Of a stretch of DNA of 24,026 nucleotides, positions 1-10,318 are shown in pieces. This DNA comes from Porogramme epimiltina. Lineage: Eukaryota; Basidiomycota; Agaricomycetes; Polyporales; Polyporaceae. The notes under the pieces were generated by a model. That model did not search any database and was not told the DNA's origin. It saw only the letters and a program-made list of their open reading frames with translations. The DNA is taken from the NCBI GenBank assembly GCA_900155495.1, contig FTLJ01000559.1, positions 1 through 24,026 of the forward strand, read 5' to 3'. Every line of letters begins with the position of its first letter. Position 1 is the stretch's first letter. A program made the position numbers and the translations under genes.

Positions 1-28
1 CCCCCTGACCTCTCCGCCCCGCCCACAG

Positions 29-949
29 CTCGTGCCCACGATCAACGGCTACAAGCGGCTCGTCGGCGGCGAGGCGTTCTGGGCGCCGAACGCGGTCACG
101 TACGGGTACGACTCGCGCGCGGCGTCCGTGCGGCTCATCGCGCCGCCGTCGGTCCCGCCCGCGGCGACGCGCCTCGAGGTGCGCGTGCCCGGCGCGGACA
201 TGAATCCCTACTTTGCGATGAGCGCGATCTTCGCGCTCGGCATGCGCGGGATCGCGCGCCGCCTGCCGCTCCCGGGCCCGCCCGTCGGGCAGCTCTCGCC
301 CGAGGACAGGAAGACGGGGAAGGTGCGTGGTTTTTTGCGCATCTAAGTGCGCCCCCCCCCCCCCCCCGCCCCGTTTCGCTACGCCCCTTGAGCACGGACG
401 CCGAGAGGCGGTCTGGAGCTTCGTGCTTGGGGGTGCGTGCGCGCGATCGCGGGGTGGGTGGGTGTGTTTTCGTAGAACGCGTGCTGATGGAAGATCCCCC
501 CGTCCTATGCATCCACCCTTCTGCGATGTGGCCCCGATACACGTGTCCTCTCGTCATCCCGCCACCCTCTCCCCCTCATACGCCCTCTCCCTCCCTTCAC
601 CACCTTCCGGCCGCCCGCGCGGTCGCGCCTGCAGGTCAAGATGCTCCCGCAGTCGCTCGAGGCCGCGACGGCGCGCATGATGGCGGCGGACAGCGTCGCG
701 CGCGAGGCGGACGTGTTCGGGGACGCGTTCGTCGAGCACTTTGGCGGCACGCGCGAGCACGAGGTCAAGCTGTGGAACGAGGCGGTGACCAACTGGGAAG
801 GTGCGCTGCCCCCCCCCCCCGCTTCCCTTCTCCCTGCCTCGCCTCGCCTCCCCCCACCTCACCCCCCTTCCTTCCCCATTTGTCCGCGCCCTCTGATCTG
901 TGCTCACGCGATCCCGGTTTCAGTGGAGAGGTACCTCGAGCTCGCGTGA
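29..949 (+). CDS. Glutamine synthetase-family enzyme, C-terminal part (5' end outside window)
   Basis: The three exons read here are 29-322, 635-800 and 924-949 (stop TGA 947-949); an acceptor at 27-28 shows that earlier exons lie outside the window. The peptide starts LVPTINGYKRL and carries motifs of the glutamine synthetase catalytic domain: an NGYKRL segment, the DSRAASVRLIAPP block with the substrate/phosphate-contacting arginine, and RLEVRVPGADMNPYFAMSA with the metal-binding glutamate. It ends in VERYLELA. These fit the prokaryotic-type (GS-I-like) glutamine synthetases of fungi, the group that includes the C-terminal half of the developmental protein FluG. Known members ligate ammonia or an amine to glutamate using ATP. 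Whether this gene also has the FluG N-terminal amidohydrolase domain cannot be seen. The 312-nt intron 323-634 is the longest within a gene here and holds a run of 16 C. The gene converges on the next one, with 232 bp between stop codons. Confidence 0.88.
352..367 (+). repeat. Poly-C homopolymer in an intron
   Basis: An uninterrupted run of 16 C lies in the 312-nt intron of the glutamine synthetase-family gene. Such tracts are prone to length errors in sequencing, but here the coding frame is not affected because both flanking exons join in frame. Confidence 0.9.
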
Positions 950-1181
950 AGGTTGCGCGGCGAGAACGTGGGCTGCGGTGCGCTTACGAAAGAAGTCGGA
1001 AATGAACGGACGGGCCGGGTGAGTGGGGGTGGGGGAGCGGTTCCGGGTCTCGGTGCAAGATGTGAATTCCGTGTCCGTGTGTAATCTGTACAGTACAACA
1101 ACATGCATGGCGCTCCCACAATGTCGCTGCGGTAGGAGAAGTGCGAGCAGGCCCGAGGGAGGGGGTATCGCCGGGCGCGAT

Positions 1182-2193
1182 TTACGCCGCTGCAGCTGCA
1201 ACGGGGGCTTCCGTGCTCCCGGCAGGGGCTGCCGGCCGGTTCTTGTGGAGCCAGGTGAGGAAGTGGTGGACGTCCTGTGGAGGGGACGCAAAGAAAGTGA
1301 GGCGTTAGCGCGAATTCGCAATGCACGACGAAGGAGGCGCGAGCAAGCGCGCGGGTACGGACGTGGGATATCGTGCTCGCCATGGACGAGTCGGCGACGA
1401 ACTGGGGGATGTTGCCCCCCGGGGTGCTCGACGTGGCCATGCGCCATTCGACCTTGCCGTTATCGAGCTCCTGGAGGCGTTCGACGCTCACGTAACGGCC
1501 CTTGACGCCCTTCTCCTCGAGCTTGGCGTACTCTTCCTCGCCCGTGACGTCGACGGGGATGGAGACGATGACGCTAGGCAGGAGACGATGTCAGATAGGC
1601 GCAATTTAGAGCAGGGGAACGGGTGCTCACCCGGTCTTGGGGGACTCCTCGCTCAGCCACACGGTCTGCACCACGGTGAAGACGCGCGGGGTTATGGGGG
1701 GCGGGAACGTGTAGTAGAGGGTCCAGACGGACTGGGTGGGGGAGATGCGCTTGATGAGCTGGACTTTCTTGATGTCTGGAATGTACCTTCGGCAGGGCGG
1801 TCAGCGCGCCGCGGGCGGGGCACGATCCGGCAGCAGACAGACGCACTGCATCTCGTTCTCCGCCTTGTTGAGCCCGAGCTTGCCCCAGAACTCGTCGAAG
1901 GTGGCCTCGTCCTTGGTGTGCTCGCTGACGCGGCAGTACCAGGCGGTGCCGTCCTTGGGGCCCTTGGAGCGGGAGAAGGTCTTGACGGTGTTCTTCTGGT
2001 AGGTCTTGCCCTGCTTCCACGCTGTGGTCGAGTCGAGAACCTCGCGGCCTGCCTTTATGATAGCATCTTCGGCAGGGATCTCTGGGGGAGAGAGAAGCGG
2101 GCTGATCAGGGCGCGTGGTTTGCATAGCGTTCGGAGGGACGCACCGGAGAGCTTGAGGGGGGTAATGTTTAGGTACAGCTCTTCGGTAGACAT
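1182..2193 (-). CDS. START-like DUF3074 domain protein
   Basis: Five exons on the minus strand: 2193-2145, 2081-1847, 1786-1631, 1573-1363 and 1274-1182, giving 247 residues. All joins keep frame. The protein starts MSTEELYLNITPLKL. It then carries features of the fungal DUF3074 family (a START/Bet v1-like fold): a PPPITPRVFTVVQTVWL strand, the SVIVSIPVDVTG segment, a GRYVSVERLQEL block, the VEWRMATSSTPGGNIPQF block, and a C-terminal helix ending DVHHFLTWLHKNRPAAPAG. START-like folds often bind lipids or hydrophobic ligands, but the role of DUF3074 is not known, so no substrate is proposed. No signal peptide or membrane segment is visible, so a cytosolic protein is likely. The 63-nt first intron (2144-2082) has no stop and keeps frame, so an isoform with 21 extra residues is possible. 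The last intron starts with a weak donor (GTCCGT). Confidence 0.8.
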
Positions 2194-3047
2194 CTAGAGC
2201 TTGGCTCCGGGGGCTCTATGCGCAATGAGGGCGGTGGGCGGTGGGTAGGGTCAAGGCTGTTGTGAGAACGGAGGCCGAAGGCGGTGACTACGGGTGGAAG
2301 GACGACCGTGCGACCGAACGGAGACGGAGACCGACATGGTGCAGCTATTCTTGAGCGTGATCGTCACGTTCTACGGGCCGCACCGAAATCAGGAGTTGGG
2401 AGATGGCCAGTTGCGAGTGCGGGCGTAAGCACGCGTGAATGGGCGAAGAGGTGGAGATGTAAGCGGGCGGGTGCATTCCGAGGCGGGGGCGAGAGCGAGG
2501 GCGATATGGAGCTGATTTGGGCAGCATCGATGGCATCTGGCGCGATGGCGCGCGCACGGCGGCGTCGCTCCTTTCCTTTCTCTCCTTCGTTCTCGCCCGA
2601 GCACTGCAGCAGCGCGCACCCTTGGCGCGGGATGCTAGGACGGCAGCCTTCTTTGTCTCGGGCAGATCGCCAGCGCGCGCCACGGTGGGTTCTAGTCGCC
2701 GGATCCTAATACCCCACAATGGCAAGGCACGCCGGCCGGGCGGGGGCAGGCGCCGCGCGCGCTGGGCTGGGAGACGGTGGGCGGCCTGTGCGGGGCGGTT
2801 CCTCGCGAGGGTGACGTATCAGAAGCCGTGCGGGCCCCAATCGAGGCGGGCGAGTCGCATACCCCGCCGTCTGACTCCAGCTGCCCAAGCTCCGAGCGCA
2901 GGGAGGGGACAGTTGGGGGGGCGTGCACTGTGGGATCGCCTGCCATCATACGCATATTAGGCTCGGGCGACTCGTCCCCGCATAGCGCCAGCCGCGTCCG
3001 CAGGTTCCTTTCCACCCATTTCTCGCCTCCGCCGTCCACAGCTCCCC
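2194..3047. other. Divergent intergenic region between DUF3074 and F-box genes
   Basis: This 854-bp region separates two genes that are transcribed away from each other, so it should hold both promoters. I see no TATA-like element at a convincing distance and no ORF with a recognisable protein. The open frames here are arginine/proline-rich, as expected from GC-rich non-coding DNA. The last 60 bp before the F-box start are C/T-rich on the plus strand, like other leaders in this window. Confidence 0.6.
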
Positions 3048-4935
3048 ATGGCTGCTGCCGTCCTCGCCGCGCCAGCCTTCCCGCCCCTGCCCCACCCGAG
3101 CGACCAACAGACGGCGTCCAGGTTGACCCTCGCCCACCTCCTCGCCCCGGAGCTCTGGGACCTCCCGGAGTGGAATGGCCCTCAGTGAGTCAATTGGTGG
3201 CTGCGCACGTCCCCATCCCGCGCTAACGCCCTGCGAATTCGCAGTGTCGAGGACCCACATAACGTCGCACAGAAGGTCTGTCTCCTAGCCATCTGTCTAC
3301 CTTCCGTCTGTCCCAACCCTACGCCTCCAGATTGACAGCTTGGACTACTCTGTCGCGCTCCTCAAACGTTACCGCAATTCCCTCCGCCCCATTCACAGAC
3401 TCTCCACCGACATCCTAGCACTCGTCTTCCTCGACATTACCGACGACTACGACCGCCCCCTCAGCTCCTCCTTCGGTTCGTGTTCATGGAGCTACCTCGC
3501 GCAAGTATGTCACCGCTGGAGAGCCATCGCCCTCTCATGCTCCGCCCTCTGGACCCAAATAAACACGCGATACCCGGACGCCGCGCTAACTTGCATCGAA
3601 CGTTCCGTGGACGCGCCCCTCTCGTTCGTTATCGACTCACGCGCCACGGTCGACAACTCGAAGCAAGTCGTCGACCGCGTCCTCCCCCACATGCACAGGA
3701 TGCGCCAGCTATTCATGCCCTGGATGCTCCTCCACGACGACGACGGAAACGTTTCCCAGCTCGTCTCCGGTCTCATCGACGCGCCGGCGCCTATATTGGA
3801 GACATTCCACCTTTACATGGTGCGCAACGACGGAAAGTGCTTCCCCTTGCCGCTAGTCTTTGGTGGACAGACACCTCGGTTAACCGTCCTCAAGCTCGTC
3901 TACTCGTACCCTCAGCTGGACGGCCTGACCTTCTCAAATCTTAAGGAGCTCTACATCAAGGGCAGGAAACGCGACCTCATCACCATGGAGCTCGCCCGAC
4001 TGCTGGACATGCTCGAGGCTTGTCCGGTGCTGGAGGTCCTCGTGACGGTCAAGGCGCGGTTCGTCACGAACGAGCCTCTCGAGGAGGAGGGCCAACCCCA
4101 ACGGCAAATCCGCCTGGACAACCTGCAGCGGATGGAGATCTCGCGCTGCGCCGCGTCCGTCGTCTCCGACATCCTCAGCCGGGTCCTCCTCCCGAACTGC
4201 CAGCTGCGCCTGAGCGTGTGGCTCGAGCGGCGGAGCGACTTCCGCTTCGTGTTCGGCGTGCCCGAGGCGCTGCCGGACGGGCACCCGCTGCGCGACGTGC
4301 GGCGGCTGCTCGTCGCGTTCCGCTCGTCGTCCGGCGCGCTCACGCTCGAGGGCACGACGGGGCCCGCGCAGCACCCGTTCCAGATCTCCGCGACGATCCC
4401 GGGCGGGAGCGACATCGGGGACATGCCGACCGTGTCCGGGCAGGTGCTGCTGTCGGTCGCGAAGACGCTCGACCTCGGCGCGCTCGACGCGTTCGCGCTC
4501 GCGGAGACGCAGTACTACCACCCGCACATCGGGTTCGCGCGCGACGTGTGGGCGCAGGTGCTCGCGCGCATGCCCGCCCTGCGCGCGCTGCACATCCGCC
4601 TGGGGAACATCACGGACAGCGGGTTCTGCCGCGCGGCGCTGTCGGCGCTCGGGACGCTGGAGGGCGTCACCGAGCGCGTGCCGTGCCCGCTCCTCGAGAC
4701 GGTGACGCTCGTCGACGACAAGACGTGGTCGAGCCTGCAGTGGTGGCACTTCGCGAAGGCGCGCAAGGAGCGGGGCCACGCGCTCAAGCGGTTGTCGCTC
4801 TGCCTGCCGCACTACGAGAACGTGGAGGACATGGCGGACACGGACCTCGCGCTGCTCCGCGAGGTCGTCGAAACCGTCGACCTCGACCCCCAGGACCCCC
4901 CGCAGGTCGAGTTCAACAACAACATCGAGTGGTGA
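3048..4935 (+). CDS. F-box domain protein (Agaricomycete type)
   Basis: Three exons: 3048-3184, 3245-3275 and 3331-4935, giving 590 residues. The start is the ATG at 3048-3050 after a pyrimidine-rich leader; both introns are short (60 and 55 nt) and keep frame. The F-box lies at about residues 76-130: PIHRLSTDILALVFLDI, then WSYLAQVCHRWRAIALSCSALW. This IHRLPxEILxxIF...VCRxWRxIA...LW pattern is typical of the greatly expanded F-box families of mushrooms. The rest is leucine-rich, with irregular LRR-like segments (for example about residues 185-260 and 440-540), as expected for a substrate-recognition part. Family knowledge says the F-box binds SKP1 in an SCF ubiquitin ligase; the target cannot be told from sequence. 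SKP1 itself lies one gene downstream. GC at third codon positions looks higher in the 3' half (from about 4150) than in the 5' half. Confidence 0.88.
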
Positions 4936-5246
4936 GCGGCGTGCCCCGGCGTGTCTTGGAAACTAACTTCTTCGCTGTATAAAATTCGTGTACTACTACT
5001 ACTCACCCTGCTCTGCTGCATATATGACCCCCCGCTCTGCCCTCCCTTGTATACCTACATACATACCTAGACTCAGTCGAAGCCCTCTCTCATTTGTCCA
5101 TACCAATCATGTGCCATTACGATATTACAAGTAGGAGTGTACGCTACACGTTTTGCAATAAAGGAGGGACGATCCCTAAGGACCACCGCCCCCAGCCCGT
5201 CTACGCAGGCCAACAAAAAAAAAAGCGCAAGAGGGCCGTGCGTGCC
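4936..5246. other. Convergent 3' region of F-box and bL27m genes
   Basis: This 311-bp spacer lies between two converging stop codons and should hold both 3' UTRs. It contains a (TAC)4 repeat near 4990-5002, TACC/TACA repeats near 5050-5070, an AATAAA on the plus strand, and a run of 10 A at 5215-5224 close to the bL27m stop. No gene is visible. Confidence 0.7.
5157..5162 (+). promoter_or_regulatory. Candidate polyadenylation signal AATAAA
   Basis: A perfect AATAAA lies 221 nt after the F-box stop codon on the same strand. Fungal poly(A) signals are loose, so this is only a candidate for the 3' end of the F-box transcript. Confidence 0.35.
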
Positions 5247-5964
5247 TCACGCGGACGCAGCGACCTCGGGCGCGGGCTTGTGCCACGCGTTGAGGTCGAC
5301 GAGGCCAAAGAAGCGACTGCGGCCGCGCGCGGTCTCGTCGCGGGGGAGCTTCTCGCCTTTGTTGAGGACGATGCCGACGAACTTGCGGTCCTTGCGCGCG
5401 CCCGGCACCTTGTAGAAGCGCACGAACCCGGGCACGGTGGCGTACAGCGTGTGGTCGCGGCCCATCTTCACCTGTGTGGCCGGCCCCACCGTGAGCGTGG
5501 AGCGCGCACAAAGGAGGAGGCGGGAGAAAGGAGACGCACGTGCTGGCCGGGGTGGAAGACGGACCCGCGCTGGCGGACGAGGATGTTTCCGGGGATCACG
5601 TATTCGTCTGCGGAGGTGGGAGGCGTAGGGGAGTAGCGCGGGATACGATGCAAACGGCGTGCGGCATGAGCTCGAGTACGGCTGCGGCGACGAAGGAGGG
5701 ATGAGGGAGGGAGAGCAGACGCACCGGAGAACTTCTTGACACCGAGTCGCTTGCCCGGGGAGCCGCCGTGGTTGTTGACGGTGCCCCCCGCACGCTTCGT
5801 GGCCGTCCTGACACTGCCCAGGCCTGCGCGCGGCCACAACGTATGTCACGCCCGTCGTCCGCGTCGAGCGTGGAGGGGGGGAGGGGGGAGGGGGCGCACT
5901 CACCGGCCGGTCTGAACGGGGCGTGGAGCGCGGCGGCGCTGCGCCACAAGGCTTGGAGGGACAT
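5247..5964 (-). CDS. MRP7: Mitochondrial large-subunit ribosomal protein bL27m
   Basis: Four exons on the minus strand: 5964-5904, 5823-5725, 5607-5540 and 5471-5247, giving 150 residues. The N-terminus (MSLQALWRSAAALHAPFRPA) is rich in Arg and Ala with no acidic residues, as in a mitochondrial targeting sequence. The conserved bL27 core follows: RTATKRAGGTVNNHGGSPGKRLGVKKFS, cut by an intron, then DEYVIPGNILVRQRGSVFHPG and VKMGRDHTLYATVPGFVRFY. bL27 sits near the peptidyl transferase centre of the large subunit. The yeast protein Mrp7 is much longer; this short form keeps the core and a tail of about 50 residues. The acceptor of the last exon lies just before VKMGRDHTL, fixing the frame. The gene is head-to-head with SKP1, with 321 bp between start codons, suggesting a shared promoter region. 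Confidence 0.95.
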
Positions 5965-6126
5965 CGCGGTCGGCGTCGCTGCGTGGTGAGGTCGGGTTGC
6001 AATTGTGTGTGGGCTGGGCGAGCGGATGCGGAGTGGACGGACGAAAGAGGACGGGGCTGAGTCGGACAAAGCGAAGCGCGGGGCCGTGCCACCTGTTGTG
6101 GTCAGTCACTTTGGCCGCGTTCCGGG

Positions 6127-6140
6127 TTCCCAGTTGGGAA
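6127..6140. promoter_or_regulatory. Inverted repeat TTCCCA-GT-TGGGAA, candidate binding site
   Basis: Two perfect 6-bp arms separated by GT lie 31 bp upstream of the SKP1 TATA-like box, inside the shared promoter. The symmetry would suit a dimeric DNA-binding protein. No known fungal factor is assigned. Confidence 0.35.
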
Positions 6141-6170
6141 AGCCTGGGACAAGGCGCGGGCGCTCGGGGT

Positions 6171-6177
6171 TATATAA
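6171..6177 (+). promoter_or_regulatory. TATA box of SKP1
   Basis: TATATAA lies 109 bp upstream of the SKP1 start codon. A start site 30-60 bp downstream would give a leader of about 50-80 nt, which is C/T-rich as usual in this genome. Confidence 0.6.
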
Positions 6178-6285
6178 GCGACTGTCTCGACTCAATAGCG
6201 CCGCATCGTCTCTCGCAGCCCGCCTTCTGCAGCACCTCCATCATCTCTCCATCCCCCCTCTCCCAATCGCACTTTCTAACTCGCC

Positions 6286-7095
6286 ATGGTTCTCCTCGTC
6301 ACTTCCGATAACGAGCAGTTCGTCGTCGACAAGGAGGTCGCGGAGCGCAGTGTCCTGATCAAGAACATGCTGGAAGGTGGGATCTATATTGACCACTTGC
6401 GCCATCTGCGTGCCCCCGCTGACACTCCTCGCAGACGTGGGTGAGAGCGATCAGCCCATCCCGCTCCCGAACGTCTCCTCGAGCGTCCTGAAGAAGGTAC
6501 GCACGCCTCCCGACGGCGGTTGTGGGCGATTTCTGACGAATTTTGGCGCGCGCCACACACTTCCAGGTGCTCGAGTACTGCGAGCACCACCGTGGCGAGC
6601 CTCTGCCGGCAGCCGACGCGGAGCAGAGCCAGGACGAGACCCGCAAGCGGACGACTGACATTAGCGAGTGGGACCAGAAGTTCATCACCGTGGACCAGGA
6701 GATGCTCTTTGAGATCATCCTGGCTGCGAACTACCTCGACATCAAGCCCCTCCTGTGAGTACCTGTGCCTTCCTGGGGCCCGCGTTCATCGTGGTAGGCT
6801 TGTCCGAGCGGACTGATCCTGACGCCACCCATCTAGCGACGTTGGCTGCAAGACCGTGGCTAACATGATCAAGGGCAAGACGCCCGAGGAGATCCGCAAG
6901 CTCTTCAACATCGTCAACGACTTCACCCCCGAGGAGGAGGTACGTGTCCCAAGCGTTGTGTCGTTGTTCTTTCGCTTACCCCGTTTCTCGCGATTCAGGC
7001 CCAGATTAAGAAGGAGAACGTAAGTGGCACGGCCTCGTGTGCCTTGCACAGTACTGACTCGACGTCTATTACAGGAATGGGCTGAGGACCGGTGA
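6286..7095 (+). CDS. SKP1: SKP1, adaptor subunit of SCF ubiquitin ligases
   Basis: Six exons: 6286-6376, 6435-6496, 6567-6754, 6837-6939, 6999-7019 and 7075-7095, giving 161 residues, the usual length of SKP1. All splice junctions keep frame; the last two exons are only 21 nt each. The start context (CGCCATGGTT) is good. The N-terminal BTB/POZ-like part begins [20 protein letters not shown] and includes [21 protein letters not shown]. The C-terminal Skp1 domain includes [61 protein letters not shown]. The protein bridges cullin-1 and F-box proteins and also acts in other F-box complexes such as the yeast kinetochore complex CBF3. The C-terminal WAEDR end is kept, as expected for F-box binding. 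An F-box gene lies just upstream of the neighbouring bL27m gene. Confidence 0.98.
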
Positions 7096-7603
7096 GCTCG
7101 TGCCCGTCGGTTAGCCGTCGGGAGTGTCGTCGTCGTTTGCTTCTCGCAGCTGTATGTTGTACATGTCCTTTCCCCTCCTCCCTTGTTCTCTGTATTCTAC
7201 CGCACGAAAATGAAACAATGGCTGCCGTTGTCCGCGACCTTGGAACGTCCGATAAGAACCTGTGCAGGGTCTAGGGCTCGACCCTGCGTAGACGTCAACT
7301 TGCACATGTATGCGGCCTCACTCGGATTACTGCTATGATACGGATTGTTCTTTGGATATCTGGAAGCCGGTGTGGCTGGGCAAGATCCAAGAACCTGCAT
7401 CGGCTCGCACCGCCCGAGCGCCAATCTCTGCGCCGCGTCACGACTCTTCGTGACGTGTCCTTGGGTGGAATCACGTGCGCACAGTCACAGCGTGTGGACC
7501 GGATCCGGCGGCGTGTTTGCGACTGAGTCGGACTGCTCGGACTGCTAACTCTGTCTTCCTCTTCTATCCTCCTTGCCATCGCCTCCTCCGCCTCACACCA
7601 AGC
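7096..7603. other. Intergenic region SKP1-CEG1
   Basis: This 508-bp spacer between two plus-strand genes holds the SKP1 3' UTR and the CEG1 promoter. The last 60 bp before the CEG1 ATG are strongly C/T-rich. No TATA box or extra gene is evident. Confidence 0.7.
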
Positions 7604-9563
7604 ATGCCGCGAATACCCGACCTGCCAGGCCTTCTTGTTCAACATAATTCAGACCAGGAGCGTTGGCTCAAGCGTCACGTAGCCTCTCTCTGCAAGATCG
7701 ACAATGAACGGTATGTGGCGCTACCTTCGCCCTCGTACGGACGGACCATAACATCCTCGCGGCTCCTAGCTTCCCTGGGAGCCAGCCCGTCAGCTTCGCC
7801 TCAAAGGACCTGGACAAGCTAGAGGGACAAGAGTGCGTCTCGCGTTCGCCGCGCTCGTGTGCTGCACTGCGGTACTCACCCGTATCTCAGCTTTTGGGTC
7901 GCCGAGAAGTCAGACGGCGTCCGCGTGCTCCTGCTCGTCCAGACGGACCCCTCGGGCGACCAGATGGTGTACCTGGTGAGAGCGTCCTCCCCGCGCCCGT
8001 GCCCCGCGCGGCGCCACTCACGCACTTGCCGTGCGCGCGCGCCCCCCCAGATCGACCGCCACAATAGCTATCGGCAGCTCAACGGGCTCTACTTCCCGCA
8101 CCACGAGGACCCGCGGATGCCGCTGCGCAACTCCCTCGTCGACGGGGAGCTCGTCGTGGACGTCGACCCGCACACTAGACAGGTCCGTGTCCGCCACCTC
8201 CCCCCCTCCCCGCCCCGCCGCTGCGCGCGCGTGCGCTGACTACGGCGTGCCACCTGTTCGGTTCTTCTAGGAAACCCTGCGCTATCTCGCGTTCGACTGC
8301 CTCGTCGTTGACGACCAGCACGTCATGGGCCGGCCGCTGGATAAGCGATACGGGGTGCGTGGCTTCGCACAGACCGCAGCGCTGGCGTTGCGCGGGACCC
8401 GCTGGCGGGCTGACACGCGTTCCGCTCGTTGCAGCGTTTGCAGGAGTGGATGTACAGGCCCTACCAGAAGATGATGCGCGACCACCCACACATGGCACAC
8501 AATCAACCCTTTGAGTAAGTTGTTATCCCCGGCTCCTTTGTGCGTCAGGGAGCGTGACGTCTGACAATCGTCCGCTAGGTTCAGGGTCAAAGAGGTCAAG
8601 CCGTCGTACCGCGTCGAGGACGTGTTCAATATCGACATCCCGGCGCTACACCACGGCAACGATGGCCTCATCTACACCAGCGTGAGCACGCCTTATGCGC
8701 CCGGCACGGACCAGAACATGTGAGCCCTTCCTTCCTTCCGACTTCTCCCATTCTGTGCAGCCTGCCGAGCACCGCCGTCGCGTCTTGTTGTGCTCACGCG
8801 CTGCGCATCGCAGCCTGAAATGGAAGCCGCCCTCGGAGAACTCGATCGACTTCAAGCTGGTGCTCAGGTTCGCGCCGACGCCTGGCAAGCCCAAGGTGCC
8901 TGACTTCCAGACGAAGCCCGTGTTCGAGCTCCACGTGTGGTGCGGCGACGACCGCGGCGTGCCGCGCTACGAGTTCTACGACGTCATGCACGTCGACGAC
9001 GAGGAGTGGGAGAGGTGAGCCGACCCCGGTCTCTCAGTTACATGCCCGCTTTCTGGACGTGTGGGGCTGACCGTACGCCCGCAGGTTGAAGGCGTCGAAC
9101 GAGCAGCTCGACGATCGCGTCACCGAGGTCCACTGGGACCCCGCGGGGGAGCACTGGCGCATGATGCGCTTCCGCGACGACAAGCCGAACGGGAACCACA
9201 AGTCCGTCGTCGAGAACATCATCAAGAGCATCGCCGACGGCGTCGAGAAGGACTCGGTGCGTCTGCACTATTATCCCTATTCGAACCTCGTGACTCACTC
9301 CCCCGCCCGAGCAGCTCCTCGCCCGCTCGCTCTCGATCCGGAATAGGTGGAAGGCGCGGCACGGCCAGCCGCTCGGCGCGCCGCCCCAGGCGCACCCGCC
9401 GCGCCCCCCGACGCAGTCGCAGGCACAGTCGCAGCCGCGAGCGCAGGCCCAGCAGCAGCCGCAGCAGCCCCAAGTGCATGCGCAGGCGCGGTATGCACGG
9501 CTCGCGCCGTCGCCGTGGAGCAAGGTCGCAGGCCCTGCGATGGTGAGCGGGCTGTACAGGTGA
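7604..9563 (+). CDS. CEG1: mRNA capping enzyme, guanylyltransferase subunit
   Basis: Ten exons: 7604-7710, 7770-7832, 7891-7975, 8051-8182, 8271-8354, 8435-8514, 8579-8719, 8814-9014, 9085-9256 and 9315-9563, giving 437 residues; all junctions keep frame. The nucleotidyltransferase motifs occur in order: I, EKSDGVR with nucleophile Lys63; III, VDGELVV at 115-121; IIIa, YLAFDCLVVD from 134; IV, NDGLIYT from 211; V, LKWKPP from 232; and VI, WRMMRFRDDK in the OB-fold part. The enzyme forms a Lys-GMP intermediate and transfers GMP to the 5' diphosphate end of nascent mRNA in the nucleus. The size is close to yeast Ceg1. As in other fungi there is no fused triphosphatase domain. The last about 50 residues are a Gln/Pro/Ala-rich tail with many QSQ and QPQ units, outside the catalytic core. 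The gene ends at TGA 9561-9563. Confidence 0.97.
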
Positions 9564-9736
9564 CGGAGGGCCGGCCGAGCGGAGCCGGGGCGGGGCACAG
9601 AGATGCGCTTGCGCTTTCGAGGACGCCCGCCGACGCCCGCCGCGCGCTGCGGGATCACAACGGCGGCGACCGAAGCGGCGACAACGAAGGCGGCGAAGGC
9701 GGCGGCACAGTACGGGTCCGAGTTGACGCTCTCGCG

Positions 9737-9757
9737 AGGTGACTGGTGACCGGTGAC
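9737..9757 (+). repeat. Three tandem copies of a 7-mer NGGTGAC
   Basis: AGGTGAC, TGGTGAC and CGGTGAC follow each other without spacing, 174 nt after the CEG1 stop. Function unknown; the size is small enough to be chance. Confidence 0.6.
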
Positions 9758-10318
9758 AGCTTACGGTGCCGAGGACTACCCTCCCCTCTCTCCCTCCCTC
9801 CCTCACACCCCGGACCCAGGCAGGATCGGCGCGCCCGGGCCCGCGACGGGGAAGCTCAAAAGGGAAGCGCGCGGAACGCGGAGCGCGGCGTCCTCTCTCA
9901 CTTCGCTCAAGCTCGCGGCGCCAGAAGTCAATCCTTTCTGCTCCGTGCGGCGGTGCCCAGTGCTTCTCGTACATACTCGCGACGTACTTACGGCGCGGCT
10001 GCGACTTTTGAGTCACACGGAGAAGGAGGGCGGGGCGCCGTCAAGAGGCAGCCGCCGGCGGGTGGGGGTGGTGGGGTGTAGGGCAGGACCGGGCGCACAC
10101 GATGGCGGGTCTAACGGCGGGTTCGCTACGCGGAGCTCCAGCAGCAGCAGGCGTTCGGTCAGGCAGTCAGACGACGGCCAGGCGGCCAGAAAGTCGAGAC
10201 TCGACAAGTACTCGTACCATAAGACTATGTACAGCACCGGCCAGCCGCGTGGCGCGCATGTAACAGCAGCTACAGTTACCACTACGTACACGGAACACGT
10301 TTTACACCGGACTAACGT

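Larger units (their letters stand above)
5965..6285. promoter_or_regulatory. Bidirectional promoter region of bL27m and SKP1
   Basis: These 321 bp separate the start codons of two divergent housekeeping genes. The SKP1 side has a TATA-like TATATAA at 6171-6177 and a C/T-rich leader before its ATG. No TATA is seen on the bL27m side. An inverted repeat lies at 6127-6140. Confidence 0.75.

Noticed and set aside
3934..4812. 292-codon open frame antisense to the F-box gene
   Set aside because: It is made of Arg/Glu/Leu repeats that mirror the codon bias of the F-box exon; no start context or splice signals support it.
9222..10016. 264-codon open frame on the minus strand
   Set aside because: It overlaps the last exon of CEG1, is Arg-rich and resembles the many antisense frames of GC-rich coding DNA; no domain is visible.
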